Assembly (NCBI RefSeq): GCF_009720675.1
Contig: NZ_WNJO01000004.1
Location: forward strand, 62,001-126,000
Reading direction: 5' to 3'
DNA from: Secundilactobacillus folii
GTDB lineage: Bacteria; Bacillota; Bacilli; Lactobacillales; Lactobacillaceae
Length of the DNA: 64,000 nucleotides
Shown here: piece by piece, positions 42,283-49,907 of the stretch
Numbering within the stretch: position 1 is the first letter of the stretch
Layout of the letters: every line of letters starts with the position of its first letter
Translations under genes and position numbers: made by a program
Notes under the pieces: generated by a model
Told to the model about the DNA's origin: nothing
Database searches by the model: none
The model's input: the letters and a program-made list of their open reading frames with translations, nothing else

Positions 42283-42936
42283 CTACAGAACGCTATTAAT
42301 AATGGTCTGAATGTTTTTAAGAATCCAATCATCGGAATAATTACTAGGATTTGCAACAAGTTGTTGCTTTTTCATCAGGTAGTAATCTTCAATACTTTTT
42401 GCATTAAGGTTATTTTGCATAAGAAAGTGAGAATCAATGAGTCTTGGAATTGTGAATTCAGTCTCTAGTTCGAATAATTCGGCGTTTTGTTGAGTAAACT
42501 CGCCAGACATTGAGCCTTTTTCAAAAACATCTATAATTTTATGACGTCGGATTTTGTTGGCTTGGTCTATTTTGCCAACTAGTGCGGGGTATGCCACTCT
42601 CAAATCAGTCATAAATGGTTCGAATTCATAGGTAGCTACGGTTAAGCTCTTGAGGAATATTCGTTGGAATCGTTCCGTATAAGAAGCAGTCACAGGAATT
42701 TCGATTTCAGATTCAATATATTTTGTGATCTGATCAACCATGAGTGTCAAGATGGATTCTTTTGAATCGAAATGTTTATAAAATGTTGCTTTTGAAATAT
42801 GCATCATTGAAGCGATATCGTTGATACGACTCTTCTGGAAACCATTGGTTCGAAAATGAGCCATCAGCGTGTCAGTTAATTCTTGTTTTGAATCATCAGT
42901 ATCGTAGCGCCCGGTGTCATGATTGACATTTGTCAT
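42283..42936 (-). CDS. TetR/AcrR-family regulator of the island efflux cassette
   Basis: The 217-residue protein has a standard TetR DNA-binding domain: GFQKSRINDIASMMHISKAT then FYKHFDSKESIL. The C-terminal domain is not diagnostic. It is transcribed away from the DUF2255-SDR-MFS operon, across a 151-bp region that carries large inverted arms over both promoters, the common arrangement for a self-regulating repressor of a drug-efflux operon. AGAGGAG precedes its ATG. Confidence 0.9.
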   Translation of the reverse strand: MTNVNHDTGRYDTDDSKQELTDTLMAHFRTNGFQKSRINDIASMMHISKATFYKHFDSKESILTLMVDQITKYIESEIEIPVTASYTERFQRIFLKSLTVATYEFEPFMTDLRVAYPALVGKIDQANKIRRHKIIDVFEKGSMSGEFTQQNAELFELETEFTIPRLIDSHFLMQNNLNAKSIEDYYLMKKQQLVANPSNYSDDWILKNIQTIINSVL

Positions 42937-42978
42937 TGAAATCAGCTCCTCTATATTTAATTGTACATTAGCCAGTGC

Positions 42979-43048
42979 AATAAGTGAACAAATTATACAA
43001 AAAAGTCATTTTTAGTTTACTTGGTATATAATTTGTTGTACACTTATT
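42979..43048. promoter_or_regulatory. Divergent promoter region with long inverted arms (candidate TetR operator)
   Basis: The 19-bp arm AATAAGTGAACAAATTATA at 42979-42997 is mirrored at 43027-43048 by TATAATTTGTT, three extra bases GTA, and CACTTATT. Each arm contains a -10-like TATAAT reading outward, so both the tetR and the cassette promoter would be covered by one regulator. Confidence 0.65.
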
Positions 43049-43087
43049 TTTGTTCAGTGATTTATATTTTGAAAGGGGAGATCTTTT

Positions 43088-43480
43088 TTGAAGTTTTGGA
43101 ATGATACTGAGTTAGGTGTTTTTTCAGCATCAAAAGATATTTTTGTATCACCGTTTTACAGTGATGGCAAGACTTTTGGTACACCGACAAGAATTTCTGG
43201 TGTCGTAGTTGATGGACATTTCTACATTCGTCCATACAATGGTATGCGCTCAAGCTGGTATCAAGCAGCTGTGACACAACAGGCTGGAAAAATCAGAATT
43301 GATGGGAAGGACTATTTGTGCACATTTCATTCAGCTCGTGACGCTGGTGTTAATGATGCGGTCAACAAGATGTATCAAAGTAAGTATGCCTCAAGTCCTT
43401 ATATGCCTCATATGCTATTAACAAGGGCTGATGGTCCAGTTAAGGCAACGGTTGAAGTGTTACCGCGGGATGGTGAATGA
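43088..43480 (+). CDS. DUF2255-family protein
   Basis: This 130-residue soluble protein matches the DUF2255 pattern: WNDTELGVFSAS, GVVVDGHFYIRPYNGMRSSW and the C-terminal DDAVNKMYxxKY-like segment (NDAVNKMYQSKYASS). The biochemical role of this family is not established. Members often travel with short-chain dehydrogenases. The TTG start at 43088 follows GGGGAG by 7 bp. It is the first gene of the island cassette. Confidence 0.75.
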   Translation: MKFWNDTELGVFSASKDIFVSPFYSDGKTFGTPTRISGVVVDGHFYIRPYNGMRSSWYQAAVTQQAGKIRIDGKDYLCTFHSARDAGVNDAVNKMYQSKYASSPYMPHMLLTRADGPVKATVEVLPRDGE

Positions 43481-43494
43481 GAGGAGAATTAGCA

Positions 43495-44247
43495 ATGCCA
43501 AATAAAAATTATATCGAAAGTAAAGTTGTTATCATCATGGGGGCTTCGAGTGGTATTGGTGAAGCAACTGCTCGGCGATTGGCTAAAGATGGTGCAAAAG
43601 TGATTATCTCAGCCCGCAGAGAAGATCGATTAGAAAAATTAGCAGATTCGTTGTCAGCCTATAATGTAAAGTATCAAGTTGGCGATGTGCGAGTATTTGA
43701 AGATGTGCAAGCTGTAATCAATACGGCAATGACTGAATATGGAAGAATTGACGTTTTGTATAACAATGCCGGTATCATGCCACTTAACCCGTTATCAAAA
43801 TTACGTTTAGACGAGTGGCAGGCGATGCTTGATACAAATATTATGGGCGTTTTAAACGGAATTGCCGCAGTTTTACCGATTATGGAAAAGCAAGGTAGTG
43901 GTCAAATTTTGGCAACTGATTCTGTGGCTGGACATGTTGTCGAGCAAACTTCTGCGGTATATGCTGGTACGAAATTTGCAGTTCGTGCAATTATGGAAGG
44001 ACTACGTAAAGAGGAAAAGGATATGGGAATTCGCTCAACTATCATATCACCAGGTTTAGTCGATACTGAACTTTATACGACAGTTGATGATGAAGATACT
44101 CAGGCTTATCTCAAGCAGAAGGCAAAGATTGATGGGCTTGGTCTGAATCCCGAAACTGTTGCTAATGCTGTTGCTTATGCTATCAATCAACCTGAAGGGG
44201 CAACAGTAACTGAGGTCTTTATTCGTCCAACTAGACAAGAAGGATGA
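43495..44247 (+). CDS. Short-chain dehydrogenase/reductase (SDR)
   Basis: The 250-residue classical SDR has the cofactor motif GASSGIG near residue 19, NNAG for the central strand, an active-site Ser in ATDSVAG and YAGTK for the YxxxK pair. The Arg-rich SARREDRL after beta-2 suggests NADPH preference. The start ATG 43495 has GAGAGGAG upstream. The substrate is unknown; membership in an efflux cassette suggests a role in modifying a small toxic compound, which is inference. Confidence 0.88.
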   Translation: MPNKNYIESKVVIIMGASSGIGEATARRLAKDGAKVIISARREDRLEKLADSLSAYNVKYQVGDVRVFEDVQAVINTAMTEYGRIDVLYNNAGIMPLNPLSKLRLDEWQAMLDTNIMGVLNGIAAVLPIMEKQGSGQILATDSVAGHVVEQTSAVYAGTKFAVRAIMEGLRKEEKDMGIRSTIISPGLVDTELYTTVDDEDTQAYLKQKAKIDGLGLNPETVANAVAYAINQPEGATVTEVFIRPTRQEG

Positions 44248-44254
44248 TAAATTG

Positions 44255-45739
44255 ATGACAAAAGCAGTTTTACGAATCGTTTCATTTGCATTTGTTTTAA
44301 CAAATTTTATGGCAGGACTTGATACCAGTATCATTAATACGGCTTTACCGAAAATTGTCAGTGATTTTCATGCCTCTGATCAAATTGGTTTAATTACTGG
44401 AATGTATTTATTTGGTGTCGCATGTTCGACAGTCGTTTGGGGAAAATTAGCTGAAAAATATGGTAGCAAACGAGCATTCTTAGCCGCAACCAGTTTATTT
44501 ACAGCCGCTTCATTAATGGGTGGCCTAGTTAATACAGTTGATTTAGTCATTCTGTCACGGCTACTCATGGGAATTGGTGGTGGTGGCATGATGGCATTAC
44601 CTTTTATTATCTACGTCGATTTGTATCCTAATCCAAGTGACCGAGCTCGGATTAACGGTGTTATCGCTTCAGTCTATGCCTTTTCAACAATGGTTGGGCC
44701 GTTAATTGGTGGCTGGCTAGTGGATTATTTATCCTGGCATTGGGTATTTTTGGTTAATGTCCCAGTAGGCGTTCTTTGTATTATTTTAACTACCGGCTAT
44801 TATCAACCGAAAACTGTTGCCAAGAACATATCTCATAAACTTGATTATGTTGGCGTCATTGTGATGATCTGTTTAATTGCTACTTTAGTCTACTTACTAC
44901 AAAGTGTAGGATCCCTTTCTGCCATTGCTATAATTGTATTATTAGTAGTTGTCATCGTACTTTTGATTCTGTTTATTTTAATAGAGCGACGTGCACAGAT
45001 GCCGTTGATTCCATTAGAGTTATTTTCCAATCATGCCTACATGGGGCAAACGACGGCTGAGGTTCTAATATTGTGTATGACGTTTGCATATGGAGTTTAT
45101 GCGCCGATGTGGGCGCAAAACGTTCTAGGCACATCAGCCAGTTTAGGTGGTGGCACGCAACTTGCCAGTTCAATCGCCATGATACTGATTACCCGAATTG
45201 GTAGTGGCCTGTATGATAAATTGACGCCATTTAAGCAATCTACAATTGGCTTTGTTTTTTTACTATGCTCAGCTGTTCTGCTGAGTGCTGCAGACGTTGG
45301 GAAGAGTTATTGGTATATTGTTGTGAGCGGTGCGCTTCAAGGGATTGGGATGGGATTGACATTCCCATTACTAAGTGTCACTTTTCAAGAGTCTGTTGAT
45401 AAACGTTTGGTTGGTGACGCGACGACCTTAAATATGTTGCTAAGGACGATTGGTCAAACGTTAGTGGCTAGTGTGTATGGGCTGATTTATAATTTTGTGA
45501 TTAAACAATCTGTTAGAGGAACCAACGGCGCCGTTTCAATACAAATGATGAATCGAATTAGCGACAAAACGTTCCTAAACAGCATCACTAGTAAGTTGGA
45601 CCTGCTACTGCGCCATATTGAATTTAACGGAATCCATGCAGTCTTTGTCTTAGTTTTAGGGTGGGCAGTATTAGCATTAGTAGTTAATACGTTGACTTGG
45701 CAACATATAGCAAAAAGTTTAGTAACTAAGAAAACTTAG
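44255..45739 (+). CDS. MFS drug-efflux transporter, DHA2 (14-TM) family
   Basis: The 494-residue integral membrane protein has motif C-like GLDTSIINTALP in the first helix, motif A (GKLAEKYGSKRAF) and a VGPLIGGWLVDYLSWHWVF segment, all typical of proton-driven DHA2 multidrug exporters. It ends the island cassette; ATG 44255 follows AAGGATG. A homologue of the same subfamily lies outside the island at 47091-48611. The transported compound is unknown. Confidence 0.9.
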   Translation: MTKAVLRIVSFAFVLTNFMAGLDTSIINTALPKIVSDFHASDQIGLITGMYLFGVACSTVVWGKLAEKYGSKRAFLAATSLFTAASLMGGLVNTVDLVILSRLLMGIGGGGMMALPFIIYVDLYPNPSDRARINGVIASVYAFSTMVGPLIGGWLVDYLSWHWVFLVNVPVGVLCIILTTGYYQPKTVAKNISHKLDYVGVIVMICLIATLVYLLQSVGSLSAIAIIVLLVVVIVLLILFILIERRAQMPLIPLELFSNHAYMGQTTAEVLILCMTFAYGVYAPMWAQNVLGTSASLGGGTQLASSIAMILITRIGSGLYDKLTPFKQSTIGFVFLLCSAVLLSAADVGKSYWYIVVSGALQGIGMGLTFPLLSVTFQESVDKRLVGDATTLNMLLRTIGQTLVASVYGLIYNFVIKQSVRGTNGAVSIQMMNRISDKTFLNSITSKLDLLLRHIEFNGIHAVFVLVLGWAVLALVVNTLTWQHIAKSLVTKKT

Positions 45740-45821
45740 AAGTATCGAAAATTGTGTTAGACATTTGAAAATAGAGACTATCTGATTTATGTGGCGCAGA
45801 TTATTCGTAGGATTTTGTCCG

Positions 45822-45933
45822 CGGCGAATTGTCAAACCAAGTGCAACACTTTATCAAAGAAAACTTCATACGGGCTTCGATAGCCTAAGATCCTTCTAGG
45901 TCGCCGATTTAGATCCAGCTGACATTGGTGGAC
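45822..45933 (-). mobile_element. Truncated IS30 end (112 bp)
   Basis: This stretch matches 40582-40693 with one mismatch (45922 A versus 40682 G) and then similarity stops abruptly. It contains the IS terminal repeat and the last ~30 codons of the transposase. With the complete copy it brackets the cassette in the same orientation, as the debris of a second insertion or a recombination product. Confidence 0.9.
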
Positions 45934-46307
45934 TGTTGTTTCTATGCTTGCTGCCACTTAGGCCACCACCTAGTTATAATGTCGAAGTTGATGCTTCGCT
46001 TTTTCCTCTAGTCAGCATTATACGTGAAATACGTATATTGAAGTAGGGTTTCTGCAAGTGACTAAAAACTGCCTCCATTCTGGAGGCAATCGTCTTGTTA
46101 CTGTTATGTATGTGTCATTGCCCGCCCAGCCAATTGTAGTTATGACTTGAATTTATATGTTGGTGAAGTTATACGTTACTGAAAAATGGCCGGATTTTGG
46201 CCGGATTATCTGTTTCTATATTCTGATGTTTTCTTGCCGGTTCACTCGAAACGTTGATTTTCAGGAATTCTTCTTAGGCTTTCTTATCGTTTCTTGCTTG
46301 GACTATA
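45934..46307. other. Non-coding right end of the island
   Basis: No convincing gene. A minus-strand terminator (TGCCTCCA/TGGAGGCA at 46070-46088, T run on the minus strand) points to a lost gene transcribed leftward from next to the attachment site, a position where integrase genes usually lie. A tandem GGCCGGATT...GGCCGGATT occurs at about 46187-46207. Confidence 0.45.
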
Positions 46308-46358
46308 AAGCCAGGTCTTAAGAAAGCTCGTAAGGCTGGTCAATTCTCAAAGCGTTAA
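46308..46358 (+). repeat. Right attachment-like repeat (copy of rpsI 3' end)
   Basis: This is a perfect 51-bp copy of 40430-40480, including the rpsI stop codon, with no reading frame of its own upstream. It is followed 20 bp later by a strong terminator, as expected if this is the original chromosomal end of rpsI. Confidence 0.88.
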
Positions 46359-46378
46359 GATTTGTATCTTCGCGTTGC

Positions 46379-46406
46379 AAAAGGCACTCCTTGGGGGGTG
46401 CCTTTT
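46379..46406 (+). terminator. Probable original rpsI terminator
   Basis: AAAAGGCACTCC at 46379-46390 pairs with GGGGTGCCTTTT to 46406 and is followed by T residues. It lies just after the displaced rpsI 3' copy. Confidence 0.85.
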
Positions 46407-46576
46407 TTGGTTCTAAAATGCATGATGTCTCTAATTTTAGAGTTTTTAAATTAAGTTCAATGGGTCGTTAGATCATAAAACTGTTCCAAAGCTCATTCAT
46501 TTTCACATAAATTTCCCATTAGCTCTCTTTAAAAGGTATAATTAAAACTGTGAAAAGAGAAAGGGGAGGGACAATT

Positions 46577-47017
46577 TTGAGTTTAGAAACTTTTCCCGGC
46601 GATTTAGCGCAATGCTTTTCGATTATTCACCGGGCATTTCAAAGGGATACACAGCCGATCTATAAGCAAATCAACTTGAATGTGACTAACGCATACATAT
46701 TATTGTTGCTGGATAAACGTGGGGAACGAAGTCAAAACGAACTAGCAAGGACTTTGGTTATTAATAAGGGACAAATAACCCGTGAAATCAAGCGATTGAC
46801 GGAGTTAGGCTATGTTTCACAGACCCAATCAGCAGACAATAAAACGACTAATATTATTAGAATTACAGCTGGTGGTCGGAAGGTAGTTCCCCAGATTATT
46901 GCGGTTCGAAATGAATGGTGGCAGGAACGATTAAGTAAAAATCATGTCAGTGCCGACTCACCGTTTGCCGAAACATTGCAGACGATTATGGACGAACTGA
47001 TTGAACGTAAGCAATAG
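46577..47017 (+). CDS. MarR-family transcriptional regulator
   Basis: The 146-residue protein has the winged helix core of MarR: RSQNELARTLVINKGQITRE, then IKRLTELGYVSQTQSADNKT. I preferred the TTG at 46577, preceded by GGGGAGGG; an upstream GTG at 46550 would bury that site. It is convergent with a DHA2 efflux pump, an arrangement often seen for MarR-controlled efflux, though the operator is not obvious. Confidence 0.85.
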   Translation: MSLETFPGDLAQCFSIIHRAFQRDTQPIYKQINLNVTNAYILLLLDKRGERSQNELARTLVINKGQITREIKRLTELGYVSQTQSADNKTTNIIRITAGGRKVVPQIIAVRNEWWQERLSKNHVSADSPFAETLQTIMDELIERKQ

Positions 47018-47029
47018 TTTAACTGGTAT

Positions 47030-47081
47030 GAATAGGATGGGCGATGATTTCCTTATTTTGAAATCATCGCCCATCCTATTC
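47030..47081. terminator. Perfect 22-bp inverted repeat between convergent genes
   Basis: Arms at 47030-47051 and 47060-47081 are perfectly complementary over 22 bp (begin GAATAGGATGGG, loop CTTATTTT). It lies exactly between the convergent MarR and MFS stops and probably ends transcription from both sides, although no T run follows on either strand. Confidence 0.7.
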
Positions 47082-47090
47082 ACTCATAAT

Positions 47091-48611
47091 TTAGTTTGCT
47101 GAAGCAGCCGCTTTTGCTCGTGCTTTTTGCAGTGCCGCTTTGCGCGCAAATTTAGCTTTTTCTAACCGCTGTGCCCAGATATTGATGCCTCCAGCAGCAA
47201 GCATTAAAATCAGCGATACCAGCATAATATTATGCAGGCCATTATGGAGAATGACACGCATCTGAGGAATCAGATTGGCTGGTAGGGAATTGACACTTGC
47301 AGCATCACTTAGCTTATTCATCATCTTCATTGAAATGCTGCCATTAGAAGCGTTGACACCCTGACGTAAAGCACTGTTCATAATGATTCCGAATATCGAT
47401 GCCATAAATGTTTGACTGAGCATCCGAATCAAAAAACTAAATGAAGTCGCGATTGGAACGTCCTTTGGGGCCGCGTCTTGCTGAACTTTAACTTGTAACT
47501 CGTTGAAGCAAGCACCGTTGCCAAAGCCCTCAAAGGCGCCAGCCAGCAGTAATACCCAGTAGGGTGTTTTTACCCCCATTACGACCATTAATAAGAAAGC
47601 CACGACCAGCGTGATGATTCCCAGTCCAATGACTTTTTGCGGCGTCAAAAAGCGCCTTAATGGAGCTACAGACCCGGAACCAATAAAGTCCGTGGCAGAA
47701 CTTGGAATCTGGGTGGCACCACCAATTAGTGCACTGGTTCCCAGTAATCCTTGGGCCCACATTGGGCTGTAAATGAGGAAGCCTAGAAAGGCCGCCCAGA
47801 TGATCATAAAAAGGACGAAATCAATGACTAACGAGCGGTTTTTAAATAACCGTCGCGGAATGATTGGGTCTTCCACACGTCCTTCGACGTAGATCATGAC
47901 ACCTAGACTGACTCCGGCAATCACTAAAGCCAAGAAGATCCAGGCCCACGAGGTGGCACCAATCATTTCAATACCAGCCAGTAACGCAATCAAACCAACC
48001 GTCATTAATGACGCACCTGCATAGTCAACGGCACTGTCGACACGGTATTTTGGATTAGATTTATAGTAAATTCGAACCAAAATAGCTGAAATCAGACCAA
48101 CCGGAACGTTTAGAAAGAAGACCCAATGCCAGCTAAAAGTATCAACGATGTAGCCGCCAACCAGCGGTCCGATAATTGTCGCCATGCTGTAACTAGCTGA
48201 AACGAAACCTAGGACCTGCATCCGTTTGCGTGGATTCTCATACAAATGCGCGTAAATAATGTAGGGCAATGAAACGACACCGCCATTACCGATACCGGCA
48301 ATGGTTCGAGCAATAATCAAAAAGATGATGTTGGGTGAGATTCCCTGAAGAAACGACCCAACAACGAAAAAGCAGGCGGCCAACTGGTAGGCCTGCTTAT
48401 TGCCGATATGTTCACCTAATTTACTCCAAATTGGTGTGCTGACAGCCGTTCCAAGAAGAAACACCGCGACGATCCAACCCATCAATTCGATGCCGTGAAG
48501 ATCAGAAATAATTGCTGGTAGTGCAGTATTGATAATCGTATTATCTAACCCGCTCATGGCGTTGGATAACAACAGGGCGCAGGTGACGATAATCACGTTT
48601 CCTTTTGACAC
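47091..48611 (-). CDS. MFS multidrug-efflux transporter, DHA2 (14-TM) family
   Basis: The 506-residue transporter shares the landmarks of the island pump: GLDNTIINTALP, the motif-A loop (SKLGEHIGNKQAY) and GPLVGGYIVDTFSWHWVFFL. The two differ along their whole length, so they are paralogues rather than a recent duplication. The GTG start has AAGG about 8 bp upstream. The Ala/Lys-rich C-terminal tail (RKAALQKARAKAAASA) is cytoplasmic. It is probably a proton-driven drug exporter. Confidence 0.9.
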   Translation of the reverse strand: MSKGNVIIVTCALLLSNAMSGLDNTIINTALPAIISDLHGIELMGWIVAVFLLGTAVSTPIWSKLGEHIGNKQAYQLAACFFVVGSFLQGISPNIIFLIIARTIAGIGNGGVVSLPYIIYAHLYENPRKRMQVLGFVSASYSMATIIGPLVGGYIVDTFSWHWVFFLNVPVGLISAILVRIYYKSNPKYRVDSAVDYAGASLMTVGLIALLAGIEMIGATSWAWIFLALVIAGVSLGVMIYVEGRVEDPIIPRRLFKNRSLVIDFVLFMIIWAAFLGFLIYSPMWAQGLLGTSALIGGATQIPSSATDFIGSGSVAPLRRFLTPQKVIGLGIITLVVAFLLMVVMGVKTPYWVLLLAGAFEGFGNGACFNELQVKVQQDAAPKDVPIATSFSFLIRMLSQTFMASIFGIIMNSALRQGVNASNGSISMKMMNKLSDAASVNSLPANLIPQMRVILHNGLHNIMLVSLILMLAAGGINIWAQRLEKAKFARKAALQKARAKAAASAN

Positions 48612-48871
48612 TGGAGAGCCTTCTTTCGATCAGTATATGAATTGCTTAATGATAGTTATAAGTAAAACTCTTTTACCTTTTGAACACCTTTTTATCTTAC
48701 AACGAAACCATTAGTAATTGAAAGGTACAATATTAATGTAAACGTTATCTATATTGAAATGAGCTCTGCATTTTGTCAGAATTGGTCTTTCAGGCTGATC
48801 AGCGTCATTTGCTTCTAACCGGTTTGACGGTTAATCTAGAAGTATGAGTCGTCATAAAAGGGGAATGGAAG

Positions 48872-49690
48872 ATGGCATTTAAACAATCGGTAAAATTAGT
48901 TTTAGCTATGACTGCATGTATGTGCCTAGTGCTTTTAGGTAGCTGTGGTCAGCAAACTAACGCGGCTAAAGCAAACAAAGTGGCGTTTGTGACAACGGCA
49001 CAGAATCAGCAAAAACAAGTCTGGTACCTATTAGACGCAGGAGTTCCACAGTCAGATAGTCAGGTAAAAGCTGTTTTGGTGACGCAAAACGGAAAGGTGA
49101 CAACCTATCCCACTACCAAAATGTCACTGACCAAGGTGGCTAATAAGTCTGTTAAACAAGTCGTTTCTACGGCAAAAAGTAATGGACAGGTAAACCGCCA
49201 AAGAACTTTGAATTCAAGGTTAAAGCAGTTTAATGCAGCGGTTAAATTGGATCAAAGTATTTATCGCAATGCTCAAAAAGATGGTTGGAAAAAGGGTATC
49301 TCACAAACTAAAAGTCAATTGGAGAGTGATCAAAAGCAACTTAAACTGTTCCGAAATTCAACTAAGAGTTTAAAGTTTAAATCCCCAACTGCATTTCAGC
49401 TATCGGCCAGGGTTCATAAAAACCAAGCTGGAAAACAAATCGTTGGTGAAACAATTCGCTTTAAATACAATAACTGGTTTCTGGGTAGCCAACGTGATGG
49501 TCGAGTTCGCCAAGTCACCCAACATCAGCAAATTTCTCTGGGTACATCATCATTGATGGGCAGCCCAGTGACGGTGTCTAAAGTCAAATACATTGGCTAT
49601 CTGGGGTCAAAGGCGACGCTGATGACGGCAACCCAAAATGGAAAAGCCAAGAGTAATTTTGACACACCAACGGTTAAAGGTGTTAGGTAA
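48872..49690 (+). CDS. Putative lipoprotein of unknown function
   Basis: The 272-residue protein starts with a lipoprotein signal peptide: MAFKQSVKLVLAMTACMCL and the lipobox LLGSC with the acylated Cys at 25. The mature part is Lys/Gln-rich, with a predicted helical middle (residues ~105-165, KxxxQLxxxQKQLK-like spacing) and a beta-rich C-terminus. I recognize no named domain. GGGGAATGGAAG precedes the ATG. It stands alone between the MFS gene and gap. Confidence 0.75.
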   Translation: MAFKQSVKLVLAMTACMCLVLLGSCGQQTNAAKANKVAFVTTAQNQQKQVWYLLDAGVPQSDSQVKAVLVTQNGKVTTYPTTKMSLTKVANKSVKQVVSTAKSNGQVNRQRTLNSRLKQFNAAVKLDQSIYRNAQKDGWKKGISQTKSQLESDQKQLKLFRNSTKSLKFKSPTAFQLSARVHKNQAGKQIVGETIRFKYNNWFLGSQRDGRVRQVTQHQQISLGTSSLMGSPVTVSKVKYIGYLGSKATLMTATQNGKAKSNFDTPTVKGVR

Positions 49691-49781
49691 GCCAAATTGA
49701 ATGACGACATTATTTCGTCAGTTGTTTTATGTTGAAACCGATATCCCATCAGTAAATTAAAGTTACCAGTCATGTTTAATC

Positions 49782-49843
49782 AAAAAAGCGATACTAGACT
49801 AATTTCCAAATTGTGCCGGAAATCTGTCTAATATCGCTTTTTT
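49782..49843. terminator. Long hairpin terminator between the lipoprotein gene and gap
   Basis: AAAAAAGCGATACTAGAC at about 49782-49799 pairs with GTCTAATATCGCTTTTTT to 49843, with one internal mismatch. A and T flanks make it usable from both directions. Confidence 0.85.
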
Positions 49844-49907
49844 ATTGGAATCGATCCAAATTAACGTTAAATTTGTTTTTAAATGAAGTACAGACTATTA
49901 ATGATCG

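Larger units (their letters stand above)
40481..46307. mobile_element. Genomic island inserted at rpsI, apparently integrase-less
   Basis: The DNA between the two 51-bp rpsI repeats is about 5.8 kb. It holds an IS30 element, remains of two other IS30 copies, several hairpins, and a TetR-DUF2255-SDR-MFS efflux cassette. I found no reading frame resembling a tyrosine or serine recombinase, relaxase or phage gene, so the element has probably lost its mobility module, perhaps through the IS copies. The cassette looks AT-richer than the ribosomal genes alongside. Confidence 0.75.

Noticed and set aside
40481-46307. Integrase, relaxase or phage gene expected in the island
   Set aside because: I looked on both strands for recombinase signatures and found none; only IS30 transposase motifs are present.
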